This document shows, in pieces, positions 1-6,327 of a stretch of 36,694 nucleotides of DNA. The position numbers were made by a program, and so were the translations under genes. The DNA lies in IMG/VR virus record IMGVR_UViG_3300042861_000957, positions 1-36,694 of that record; one strand, given 5' to 3'. How positions within the stretch are numbered: the first letter of the stretch is position 1; every line of letters begins with the position of its first letter. The notes under the pieces are model-generated. The model made no database searches and had not been told where the DNA came from. It was given only the letters and a program-made list of their open reading frames with translations. Origin of the DNA: a virus.

Positions 1-106
1 TCATATGACAATTGTGTTTTTTACCGGTTCTGTCGGCAAAATCAACAATCATATCATTATGACGATTACGAATAAAGTGGGGACATTCTTTACAGGGTTT
101 TGTCAT
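1..106 (-). CDS. Cys-rich small protein, N-terminal part (C-terminus outside window)
   Basis: A reading frame starts with ATG at 106-104 and runs off the left edge, giving 35 visible residues. They begin MTKPCKECPHF and contain C5-x2-C8 followed by a H31-N-C33-H34 cluster, which looks like a small metal-binding fold. The CKECP start resembles short phage proteins of the DUF6283 type (PCxxCPW/F...CH), but the part needed to confirm this is missing. The start lies inside the last codons of the upstream gene (17-nt overlap), so it is probably translated from the same mRNA. Function unknown. Confidence 0.6.
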   Translation of the reverse strand, partial: MTKPCKECPHFIRNRHNDMIVDFADRTGKKHNCHM

Positions 107-545
107 TCTCTACAATTTCAATTAGTTTTGTTAGACAAGTAAGTTCTGCTTCTTCATATGACCTATATAGTTCAGAATATTGACCTATATTATTTTCCCA
201 ACCCCACTCTTGTTCTGTTAAATCTTTTGGGTTTCCATAAAATGTGTTATACGTATAAACAAATTTAGGTTCTGTAGTACAATCTGTTAATACTTCAGGA
301 AATATTTGATACTTCTCTCTAAACCATCTAAATACTTGTGAGAATGTTGGTGCTGAAATATAGTGTTCAGGTATCTCTGAATTTTTACAAGTTCTATATC
401 CTGTTAACAAATATTGTTCATTATCATCAACCATAATAGGTCTGATTTCGGCAGATTCTTTTTGATAAAAACCAAAACAAGGTTCATCAAATCTAATTGC
501 TTTTAATCTTAATGCTCTATCATAAGGTACAAATTCTTTTTCCAT
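90..545 (-). CDS. Conserved Bacteroidota phage/prophage hypothetical protein
   Basis: The product has 151 residues and starts MEKEFVPYDRALRLKAI, with the motif FDEPCFGFY at about 19-27 and an aromatic FSQVFRWFREKY segment at about 68-79. I know this pattern (FVPYxxALxLK...FDEPCFG...FSQxFRWFREKY) from many small proteins of flavobacterial phages and prophages; no function has been assigned to it. ATG at 545 is supported by a full Bacteroidota-type promoter whose -7 box ends 4 nt upstream, so the mRNA is probably leaderless. The next gene overlaps its 3' end. Confidence 0.75.
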   Translation of the reverse strand: MEKEFVPYDRALRLKAIRFDEPCFGFYQKESAEIRPIMVDDNEQYLLTGYRTCKNSEIPEHYISAPTFSQVFRWFREKYQIFPEVLTDCTTEPKFVYTYNTFYGNPKDLTEQEWGWENNIGQYSELYRSYEEAELTCLTKLIEIVENDKTL

Positions 546-549
546 AAGA

Positions 550-581
550 CAAAGGTAAGAAACTAATTTGAATTAAACAAA
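550..581 (-). promoter_or_regulatory. Bacteroidota-type promoter for the 90-545 gene
   Basis: Read on the minus strand: TTTG (581-578), 20-nt spacer, TACCTTTG (557-550), 4 nt, then ATG at 545. This fits the Bacteroidota -33/-7 consensus (TTTG...TAnnTTTG). The predicted transcription start falls at or next to the start codon. Confidence 0.75.
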
Positions 582-1814
582 TTATTTTTTGAAATTGTAG
601 GAAGTTTCTATTGGTCTTTTACCATATCTTTTTTCTATAAGTTTCTGGTGTAAATCCCAATCTAATATAGATTCATTTGTTTGTTCTTTTTCATCTGGTA
701 TTAAAGAATAAACTTTTGATATTCTTTTAATTAGTTTTGTTGCAACATAATTAAATCTTTCGCATTCATCTTTGAAAAAGTCCATCTCTCTATCAGCGTA
801 TTTTGTAACGTGGTTCTGATATTTTTTAAGAAGTTTTGATTTATCTTCTGATGGTGCTCTTCCGCCAAAAAGTTGTGATAAAGGACCTATTTTTGAAAAA
901 ATCTTTTCTTCGTGTGACAAAATAAAACTTTCAAAAAATTCTAGTTTAAGATTTGATAAATTAATATAAACTAATTCTAAAACCATTTTTATATTTTCTT
1001 CAGGTGAGTTTTCTTTTGGGTTTTCTCCGGCATATTCAAGTAGTGCAAATACTCTATCCATTTGATCATATAAACCTTGAATCAAGTATTCAAATGAAAA
1101 GTTTTGTATTCTTTTTAATTCTTTAATAACTTCGTCTTCCATCAAAAATTCATAAAACTTTTCTTTTGTTATCCCATTTTGTACCATTCTTGATGCCACT
1201 TCTGTTGGTCTAACAACATTTTCTTCGTTCTGGATAAAATAACTATATCTCATAAATTCACTTATAATTGGTATTCCAAAATTTAACTTTCCAGAAGAAT
1301 ATGATTGATAATCGGCGGTATCACCGGCCAAACCTTTTGATTTTTTACTTCTTCTAAATCTGTGCATTAATTCGTGAGCCATTATAGAAGTATTATGTGT
1401 TTTCTGTTCAATAAAAACCATATATAAATCATTTGGTTGCCAACCTTCTGGCACAACAAAATTAATATATAAATCTATTGTTGATGTTTCTTTATTTAAT
1501 TGCATCATTATTCCTTCATCAAATTCAAATTCATTTCCAACACCCATTGCGGCAATTACAGGTTCAGTACCTTCGTAATCTTCTAGTTCATCAACTTTAA
1601 CAAAAAAATTTAAATTTGTAAAATTTATATCAGAAACAGTTAAATCAATTTTAATATCTTTAAAAAAATATTCTTCTTTATCGGTTTGTTTTATTTCTTT
1701 TAATTTATCTTTAACAATGTTATACAATACTCTAGCTTCGTTTAGAATATTTTCTGGAACTCCAACGGCTTCTTTGATAAGTCTTAATTGATTTTCTGTG
1801 ATAATGATTTTCAT
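582..1814 (-). CDS. Putative zincin metallopeptidase with N-terminal leader
   Basis: The product has 410 residues. HELMH at about 147-151 (preceded by NTSIMA) is a canonical HExxH zinc-protease motif. A downstream acidic segment with the sequence RPTEVASR may carry the third ligand, as in other phage zincin-like proteins; that is inference. The N-terminus MKIIITENQLRLIKEA is a basic amphipathic leader shared in style with several other proteins here, and I-K-E/A fits the T4 prohead-protease consensus. The rest is helical and charged, with no recognised domain. The gene follows a hairpin at the end of the metallophosphoesterase gene and has TATTTAT 4 nt before ATG. Substrate unknown; a virion-delivered protease or a capsid/lysis factor are both possible. 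Confidence 0.65.
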   Translation of the reverse strand: MKIIITENQLRLIKEAVGVPENILNEARVLYNIVKDKLKEIKQTDKEEYFFKDIKIDLTVSDINFTNLNFFVKVDELEDYEGTEPVIAAMGVGNEFEFDEGIMMQLNKETSTIDLYINFVVPEGWQPNDLYMVFIEQKTHNTSIMAHELMHRFRRSKKSKGLAGDTADYQSYSSGKLNFGIPIISEFMRYSYFIQNEENVVRPTEVASRMVQNGITKEKFYEFLMEDEVIKELKRIQNFSFEYLIQGLYDQMDRVFALLEYAGENPKENSPEENIKMVLELVYINLSNLKLEFFESFILSHEEKIFSKIGPLSQLFGGRAPSEDKSKLLKKYQNHVTKYADREMDFFKDECERFNYVATKLIKRISKVYSLIPDEKEQTNESILDWDLHQKLIEKRYGKRPIETSYNFKK

Positions 1815-1818
1815 AATA

Positions 1819-1825
1819 ATAAATA
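1819..1825 (-). promoter_or_regulatory. TATTTAT motif (candidate late promoter) before metallopeptidase gene
   Basis: On the minus strand TATTTAT is followed by TATT and then the ATG at 1814. The ECF-sigma gene at 3932 has the identical arrangement, TATTTATTATTATG. Confidence 0.5.
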
Positions 1826-1827
1826 TA

Positions 1828-1857
1828 TTGGTGTTGTAATTTAACCCACAACACCAA
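1828..1857 (-). terminator. Perfect 10-bp inverted repeat at end of metallophosphoesterase gene
   Basis: TTGGTGTTGT (1828-1837) and ACAACACCAA (1848-1857) form a perfect 10-bp stem with a 10-nt loop. The loop contains the metallophosphoesterase stop codon (1841-1843). No long U-tract follows on the minus strand, so it is either a weak terminator or an RNA 3'-end stabiliser rather than a textbook rho-independent terminator. Confidence 0.5.
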
Positions 1858-2494
1858 CTAAATCATCTAGGTGGTGATCTCCAGACATATCTGACCCTAC
1901 TGGTCTTTTATCCATAATTTTAATTATTTCATCAATACTATATGGGTCTAGTCCGTTTCCATCAACACCAACATCCATTTTTTTACCATTACCAAATTTA
2001 GCTTCTCGTCCAAGATGTACGTGTCCGTGTAAATGGATAACACCTTTATTTAGACCGTGCCAGCTTTGGAGTGGATAATGACATAAAACAAAGTTTCTAT
2101 CATTTATTTTAACTTCAAGGTAGTGGTTGATACTCAAAAACCGATTTTGTATATCACCTCGGTTATTCTCAATATGATGATCGTGGTTTCCAAGAATAAG
2201 ATGAATGTTTTTACACACCAGTCTATCAAGGAATAATCCGATATTTTCAAACCCGCCAAATGAAACATCGCCCAACATTATTAGTGTGTCGTCTTGTCCA
2301 ACATAATGATTTATACCATCAATAAGTCTTTCGTTCATTTGTTCAATAGTTTCAAAATCCCTAACCGAATCAACTGGTATTTCACCATCCTGGGTTCTCC
2401 AGTTTGTTACACCTCGTACAATATTTTTGTGTCCATAATGTGTATCCGATGTTATGAATACTTTTCCTGTTGTTAATATTTTTTTAAAACTCAT
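1841..2494 (-). CDS. Calcineurin-like metallophosphoesterase
   Basis: The 217-residue protein shows all motifs of the calcineurin-like phosphoesterase fold: D17-T-H19, G-D76-V, G-N103-H104-D105, a metal-binding H139 in LCHYP, and G-H158-V-H160. These ligate the two catalytic metals, so a phosphodiesterase or phosphatase activity is expected; the substrate cannot be read from sequence. The size fits small phage and bacterial YfcE/MPP-type enzymes. The C-terminal tail (about 200-217, with GDHH and LDDLVGVVG) is outside the fold. It is the last gene of an operon with the WCT protein and the P-loop kinase, all probably driven by the promoter at 3889-3920. Confidence 0.9.
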   Translation of the reverse strand: MSFKKILTTGKVFITSDTHYGHKNIVRGVTNWRTQDGEIPVDSVRDFETIEQMNERLIDGINHYVGQDDTLIMLGDVSFGGFENIGLFLDRLVCKNIHLILGNHDHHIENNRGDIQNRFLSINHYLEVKINDRNFVLCHYPLQSWHGLNKGVIHLHGHVHLGREAKFGNGKKMDVGVDGNGLDPYSIDEIIKIMDKRPVGSDMSGDHHLDDLVGVVG

Positions 2495-2508
2495 AATTTT
2501 TCTTATTC

Positions 2509-3483
2509 TTAATAATTAATTGTGCTACCGGTAAAATATGTCATATAATCACTATAATCAATACCTACTTTTTTTGGGTAATCACTAATTCTTCTTGGTG
2601 AATCTGTTGAATTAATTGTAATTTCAATACTTGGGTCTACTACTGAATCGTTAATAGATGTCCACGTACTATTATAAGGATTATCACCCATTAAACTTCT
2701 TATTCTGTCAAGTATGCTTGAATAATTAGGTGTTTCACTATTACCTTGATGAATATTAATTATATCTGAAATAGAAACTGGTTTATTTCTGGTTTCACCA
2801 TAAATTAAATCAATAGTTCTTTCATTTTTTTGTAATTCTTTTCTAATCTTTAAAAAGATTTCATCCGGAATCCAATCTATAAACATTGGACTAACTTCAC
2901 TATCGTCTGCGGTCCAAGCTTGGAATTTATCATCACCGTAATCTCTTGAAAACGCAACTTTAGTATCATTTTTTTTATTAATACAATAAACTAACCTATG
3001 TGTTTTTAAGTATTTGTCCCAATATCTTTCTTGTGTTGTACACCATTTTGTATTTGATCCGTAAACCCTTGAGGCATCAAAACTTAAAGGTGTTAATATT
3101 AACCAGGTATCGTCTTCGTGTATTTTCAAAATTTGTTTTTCAACTTCTTTTTGTTTTTCAATATCTTCAGCAATCTTAACTTGTTCATTTAACTCTTTAA
3201 AATTTTTATACTTACTAATATCTTTTTCTTTTATCCTATTTGCTTTTATATGTCTTTCAAATTCATTTAAAACTGAAATCTCAACTGAACCAAACAAAAA
3301 CACACCTAAATAACCTTTAAGTTCATCCAAGTTTGGACTGTAATATTGGTTATCCCTTTTAAAGTTTTTAATTAAAAACTCGGTATACTTGTAAGTACCG
3401 GTTGGGTCCAATGATGTTATTATATCAATTAATGATACATTTAAATCCGGATGTTGTTCTTTAAGTTTGTCTAATCTACTCAT
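2509..3483 (-). CDS. WCT-domain phage protein of unknown function
   Basis: The product has 324 residues. The N-terminal part contains LDPTGTYKYTEFLIKN (25-40), a motif common at the start of such proteins in large marine phages. A central helical stretch is followed at 131-180 by PLSFDASRVYGSNTKWCTT and a tyrosine-rich segment with a predicted beta hairpin (RLVYCINKK...VAFSRD). The same WCT module occurs in the 697-residue protein at 13685-15778, so the two are distant paralogues in this domain. The ATG overlaps the upstream kinase stop by 4 nt (ATGA), indicating translational coupling. Biochemical role unknown; the invariant W147, C148, T149 could be catalytic or structural. Confidence 0.7.
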   Translation of the reverse strand: MSRLDKLKEQHPDLNVSLIDIITSLDPTGTYKYTEFLIKNFKRDNQYYSPNLDELKGYLGVFLFGSVEISVLNEFERHIKANRIKEKDISKYKNFKELNEQVKIAEDIEKQKEVEKQILKIHEDDTWLILTPLSFDASRVYGSNTKWCTTQERYWDKYLKTHRLVYCINKKNDTKVAFSRDYGDDKFQAWTADDSEVSPMFIDWIPDEIFLKIRKELQKNERTIDLIYGETRNKPVSISDIINIHQGNSETPNYSSILDRIRSLMGDNPYNSTWTSINDSVVDPSIEITINSTDSPRRISDYPKKVGIDYSDYMTYFTGSTINY

Positions 3484-3884
3484 AACTTTACTTCAAATCT
3501 ATTTTTCATTTGTTCTAATTTATCTTCTGGAACATTGTGAACATTTGTTCCTCCGTGTCTATTTTCCACAACAATTGTGAACACAGTATACCCATACTCT
3601 TTTGCTAATGTAAAGTATGGTTCCATTTCCCATTCTTGTGTGAATGTGTTAGAAACTGTAATTCTATTAACATTAACCTGGTCACCTTTTGTTCCCATCC
3701 AAGCTTCAGTTTGTGCTCTACAATACTCGTGTGCTAATTTAATTTTTGACCCATCAAATTTGTAGTTACCTTCACCATCCATAAAGTATTGGTCGGCTTC
3801 AACGTGTATTCCACCCAATGTTTTAGCGAATGTTGATTTTCCTGCACCACTAACGCCTCTTACGATGTATAATATTTTTTCCAT
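3480..3884 (-). CDS. P-loop ATP-binding protein, N4BP2-like kinase family
   Basis: The 134-residue protein starts with a beta strand and a Walker A loop G10-VSGAG-K16-S17-T18. The middle contains a VEADQYF segment and SNTFTQEWEMEPY, and the end has NVHNVPEDKLEQM. This order matches AAA_33/NEDD4-binding-protein-2-like P-loop proteins, a family close to polynucleotide kinases. It probably phosphorylates a nucleic-acid end or a nucleotide, but the substrate is not known and no phosphatase domain is fused. ATG at 3884 is fixed by a host-type promoter 4 nt upstream. It heads an operon with the WCT protein and the metallophosphoesterase; a kinase next to a phosphoesterase suggests, but does not show, a nucleic-acid repair role. 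Confidence 0.8.
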   Translation of the reverse strand: MEKILYIVRGVSGAGKSTFAKTLGGIHVEADQYFMDGEGNYKFDGSKIKLAHEYCRAQTEAWMGTKGDQVNVNRITVSNTFTQEWEMEPYFTLAKEYGYTVFTIVVENRHGGTNVHNVPEDKLEQMKNRFEVKL

Positions 3885-3888
3885 ATTA

Positions 3889-3920
3889 CAAATATATAAA
3901 ACTTTTTTTGAACTTACAAA
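3889..3920 (-). promoter_or_regulatory. Bacteroidota-type promoter for kinase/WCT/phosphoesterase operon
   Basis: On the minus strand: TTTG (3920-3917), 20-nt spacer, TATATTTG (3896-3889), 4 nt, ATG at 3884. The geometry is the same as at 550-581 and 5392-5423. The predicted transcript is leaderless. Confidence 0.75.
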
Positions 3921-3927
3921 TATTTAT
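3921..3927 (+). promoter_or_regulatory. TATTTAT motif (candidate late promoter) before ECF-like sigma gene
   Basis: TATTTAT is followed by TATT and ATG at 3932, identical to the minus-strand arrangement before the metallopeptidase gene. It lies between two divergent genes and directly abuts the -33 box of the opposite-strand promoter. Confidence 0.5.
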
Positions 3928-3931
3928 TATT

Positions 3932-4537
3932 ATGAAAATTATAATTTCGGAATCACAATATAATAAATTAATCTCTAATATTTTGTTAAAGGAGTCTACT
4001 GAATTGGACACAGGGACTGGAATTACTGATTTTGAAGTGGTTTACAAAGATTGTTACCCAACAATATTTAAACAAGTTTGTCTTAAATATTCAAAAAATG
4101 ATTATGAGCAGGCACAGGATTTTTGTCAAGATGGTTTTATTAAAGCATACCAAAAAAAAGAACAATTTACAGGTACAAACCCTTGTGCTTGGATAAGTTC
4201 AATAGTAAGAAATAATGCAATAGATGAATTAAGAAAACTTAACCGACAAGGAAAAAAAATTGATTTAGATAAAACTAATTTAGGTGCCTATGATGTTAAT
4301 ATGGACGATGATAATGACGAATTTTATTCTCAAAAATATTCTGCTGATGATTTAAGAGCCGCAATTGAAACATTAAAACCAGGTTATAGAGGTGTATTTA
4401 CAAAATACTATCTAGAAGATAAACCACATCAACAAGTGGCAGACGAATTAGGAATAAATATTGGTACCTCAAAATCAAATTCATTTAAAGCCAAGAAAAA
4501 AGTTTTGGATTATCTTAAAAAATTAAAAAGGGACTAA
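3932..4537 (+). CDS. ECF-like RNA polymerase sigma factor with N-terminal leader
   Basis: The ATG at 3932 gives 201 residues; an upstream TTG at 3908 is rejected because it would run through the TATTTAT motif. Residues about 40-105 match sigma-70 region 2 (a CYPTIFKQVCLKY helix, the acidic QDFCQDGFIKAY, then WISSIVRNNAIDELRK). Residues about 140-198 match region 4 (LRAAIETLKPGYRGVF followed by the helix-turn-helix HQQVADELGINIGTSKS). Regions 1 and 3 are absent, as in ECF sigmas. An acidic linker (124-132) joins the two. Unusually, a leader MKIIISESQYNKLISNILLKES precedes region 2, with L-K-E/S resembling a T4 prohead-protease site. A strong terminator follows. It may redirect host RNA polymerase to phage promoters; which ones is unknown. 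Confidence 0.8.
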   Translation: MKIIISESQYNKLISNILLKESTELDTGTGITDFEVVYKDCYPTIFKQVCLKYSKNDYEQAQDFCQDGFIKAYQKKEQFTGTNPCAWISSIVRNNAIDELRKLNRQGKKIDLDKTNLGAYDVNMDDDNDEFYSQKYSADDLRAAIETLKPGYRGVFTKYYLEDKPHQQVADELGINIGTSKSNSFKAKKKVLDYLKKLKRD

Positions 4538-4552
4538 GCTGTCCCTTTTTTT
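4525..4552 (+). terminator. Rho-independent terminator after ECF-like sigma gene
   Basis: AAAAAGGGAC (4525-4534) pairs with GTCCCTTTTT (4541-4550) around a 6-nt loop and is followed by more T. The left arm contains the last sense codons and the loop starts with the TAA stop, so the stem overlaps the end of the gene. Confidence 0.85.
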
Positions 4553-4583
4553 GGTCGACATTAAATTGTTGTCTACTCCACCA

Positions 4584-4603
4584 CCTTGTTTTTCTAAACA
4601 AGG
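4584..4603. repeat. 8-bp hairpin between converging genes
   Basis: CCTTGTTT (4584-4591) and AAACAAGG (4596-4603) form a perfect stem with a TTCT loop just beyond the stop codon of the minus-strand gene at 4607. There is no T-run on either side, so it is listed as an inverted repeat and only possibly as a minus-strand 3'-end element. Confidence 0.45.
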
Positions 4604-4606
4604 AAA

Positions 4607-5098
4607 CTAACTAAAATCTGTTGAAGATGAAATCCTTAAATCATCTATATAAGTATCGTAATATTTACTTTTATCAATCCAGGATATTCTGTGTGATGGG
4701 TTTTCTTCATCGTACTTTTGATTATCCCACCCATCAACACACCAATTGTATGCCATCTCTAAAAACTCGTCTGGTGAAATTTCTTCACCATATTCATCAA
4801 TTACTCGTCCACTACGAACAAATGTTTCCAAGGATTCCTTATTATGATAATGTTTGTTATCGTGAAAATTCCAACAAAACTTCCACCCCATACTTCGTTT
4901 ACCTAAATGTATTTGTATGTCTTCTGTAAATTCATCCCAAGGTGACCGGTTAGTCCATTCATCCGGACCACCACCAATATTAAATCCACGATTAACAGAA
5001 CTAGGTTTTAAATCAATTTGTCTAATTCTAGTTTGTAATCTATTTTTTCTTTGTTCCAATTCTTTTTCAGTTGGAATTCTGTAAAAGTTTGTTCCCAT
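4607..5098 (-). CDS. Conserved phage protein of the MGTNxY type
   Basis: The 163-residue protein begins MGTNFYRIPTEKELEQR and contains IQIHLGKRSMGWKFCWNFH at about 82-100. A further conserved-looking segment follows: GRVIDEYGEEISPDEFLEMA at about 127-146. The order MGTN(Y/F)Y - HxGK(S/R)xGWKFxW - G(R/K)IxDEYGEExSxxEF is one I recognise from many phage and bacterial hypothetical proteins; no function is known. It lies 13 nt downstream of the 91-residue gene at 5112-5387 and is probably cotranscribed from the promoter at 5392-5423. Confidence 0.75.
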   Translation of the reverse strand: MGTNFYRIPTEKELEQRKNRLQTRIRQIDLKPSSVNRGFNIGGGPDEWTNRSPWDEFTEDIQIHLGKRSMGWKFCWNFHDNKHYHNKESLETFVRSGRVIDEYGEEISPDEFLEMAYNWCVDGWDNQKYDEENPSHRISWIDKSKYYDTYIDDLRISSSTDFS

Positions 5099-5111
5099 AT
5101 AAATTTATTAA

Positions 5112-5387
5112 TTATTTAGTTACTAAAGCCTCAATCTTACTTCTAACTTGGTCTACCATACTAAACTCAACTGATGAGGTAACCACAACACAATTTCTTA
5201 ATATATTAAAAGGTATATTAATTAAAAATGTTTCACCATTATAGAAAGATAAATTCTGGTCTAACTCCAATGAAGCGTGAACCATTTTTAAAAAAAGTTT
5301 GAATTGTATTTGATCAACAAATGTTTCATTTAATAATTCACCTATTGTTTCGTGGATGATTCTAATATTATGTCCTTGTTTATTCAT
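5112..5387 (-). CDS. Hypothetical protein, 91 residues
   Basis: The ATG at 5387 (MNKQGHNIRIIHETIGELL) is chosen over the longer TTG start at 5432: a complete Bacteroidota promoter ends 4 nt before this ATG, and the longer version would run through the terminator at 5419-5460. The product is mixed alpha/beta with no recognised motif, signal or membrane segment. It heads a two-gene operon with the MGTN-type protein. Function unknown. Confidence 0.6.
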   Translation of the reverse strand: MNKQGHNIRIIHETIGELLNETFVDQIQFKLFLKMVHASLELDQNLSFYNGETFLINIPFNILRNCVVVTSSVEFSMVDQVRSKIEALVTK

Positions 5388-5391
5388 AGGA

Positions 5392-5423
5392 CAAATATAT
5401 AACATTATTTTATATAAAACAAA
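5392..5423 (-). promoter_or_regulatory. Bacteroidota-type promoter for 5387-4607 operon
   Basis: Minus strand: TTTG (5423-5420), 20-nt spacer, TATATTTG (5399-5392), 4 nt, ATG at 5387. The -33 box overlaps the T-run of the upstream terminator, so termination of one unit and initiation of the next share bases. Confidence 0.75.
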
Positions 5424-5460
5424 AAATCCCAAATATTTTTTTTATAAAATCTGGGATTTC
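5419..5460 (-). terminator. Terminator downstream of NUDIX gene
   Basis: TGGGATTT (5452-5459) and AAATCCCA (5424-5431) pair. The 20-nt AT-rich loop can itself extend the helix, and on the minus strand GGGATTTTTTG gives a U-tract. It lies about 85 nt after the NUDIX stop codon. It also has a weaker T-run on the plus strand. Confidence 0.65.
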
Positions 5461-5542
5461 TTTTTGTTAAACCTCTAAAATGTGAAAGGGGGTTATAGTT
5501 TTTTTGTGTATTATAAATATACACCAATTTTTAAAAAATCAA

Positions 5543-5962
5543 TTATTTTAAAACTTTTTTAATAATTTTCTCTAATTGTGTGTTATTTTTATTTAGAGGT
5601 AGATTTTCTAAACTAAAATAACCACATTCACTATGTTCAAAACCATCTTGGGCGTTTTCTAAATCTGGTATTAATTCTTTTTTTGAATCCAAGTAATACA
5701 CAAATATTAGTCCACGTTTTGTTTTACCATCTTGTTTGTATTTATTTATTAAACCAATCAAATCTAGTTTTTTTGGTAGTTGAATGTCTGTTTCTTCTTT
5801 AAATTCTCTTAACGCAGCATCTAATGGTATTTCGCCATTTTCAATTTTTCCTGAAGGTATTGACCATTGTCCTGGTAAAGTTTCTTCTTTTGATCTTTTA
5901 CAAAGAAGTACTTTATTTTTATGTTTTACTAAAACACCAGAATATCTTTTAAATTCACCCAT
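5543..5962 (-). CDS. NUDIX hydrolase
   Basis: The 139-residue protein carries a Nudix box at about 38-60: G38-x5-E44-x7-R52-E53-F-K-E56-E57-T-D-I. Only the last glycine of the consensus GX5EX7REUXEEXGU is changed (D59). The R-E-x2-E-E residues that bind the catalytic metal are intact. The surrounding strands (SGVLVKHKNKVLLCKRS; GQWSIPSG) are typical of MutT/NudF-like enzymes. It should hydrolyse a nucleoside diphosphate linked to another group; T4 also encodes a Nudix enzyme (NudE), but orthology cannot be claimed. It is transcribed divergently from the DUF192 gene across a palindromic TATTTAT/ATAAATA region and ends before the terminator at 5419-5460. Confidence 0.9.
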   Translation of the reverse strand: MGEFKRYSGVLVKHKNKVLLCKRSKEETLPGQWSIPSGKIENGEIPLDAALREFKEETDIQLPKKLDLIGLINKYKQDGKTKRGLIFVYYLDSKKELIPDLENAQDGFEHSECGYFSLENLPLNKNNTQLEKIIKKVLK

Positions 5963-5969
5963 AGTATAA

Positions 5970-5983
5970 TATTTATATAAATA
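5970..5983. promoter_or_regulatory. Bidirectional palindromic TATTTAT/ATAAATA element
   Basis: TATTTAT (5970-5976) is directly followed by ATAAATA (5977-5983). The same candidate late box is thus present on both strands, 6 nt before the plus-strand DUF192 ATG and 14 nt before the minus-strand NUDIX ATG. Confidence 0.5.
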
Positions 5984-6327
5984 TGAAGATAATAATAAAT
6001 AACAATATATATTCAGTAAAACCAGTTGTTGCCAGTAAAGACATTATGGAAGGTATGATGAATAAAAAATTTCAATCAGACTATGATGGTATGTTGTTTT
6101 TAATGAAAGAAAGCGAAAATAGTTTTTGGATGAAAAACTGTATAACTAACTTGGACATTATCCACATCAATGAAGACTACATAACTGGTATTCATCACAA
6201 TTGTAAGCCTTGTATAACCGAAGATTGTGACAGATATAAAGGTTACGGTGATTTAGTTTTGGAAATCCCTGGTGGTGACTGTAAAAAATTCAACATCAAC
6301 GTTGGTGACCAAGTCAAATTTATTTAG
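5983..6327 (+). CDS. DUF192 family protein
   Basis: The 114-residue product fits the DUF192 family: GMLFLM (36-41), the signature SFWMKNC-x6-LDIIHI (47-62), then LVLEIPGG near 91-98 and a closing NVGDQVKF. It has additional cysteines at 74, 77, 82 and 100, with PC-x4-C as in several phage and marine homologues, perhaps binding metal. The family is a small beta-barrel of unknown biochemical role; bacterial versions are often exported, but this one has no signal peptide. It lies alone on the plus strand, and its stop overlaps the stop of the converging methyltransferase-DUF3310 gene by 3 nt with no terminator between. Confidence 0.85.
   Translation: MKIIINNNIYSVKPVVASKDIMEGMMNKKFQSDYDGMLFLMKESENSFWMKNCITNLDIIHINEDYITGIHHNCKPCITEDCDRYKGYGDLVLEIPGGDCKKFNINVGDQVKFI

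Noticed and set aside
3908-3931. Longer start (TTG) for the ECF-like sigma
   Set aside because: It would translate through the TATTTAT box and lacks the leader start that matches the metallopeptidase gene; ATG at 3932 is used.
5388-5432. Longer TTG start for the 91-residue gene
   Set aside because: It overlaps a terminator stem and the promoter boxes.
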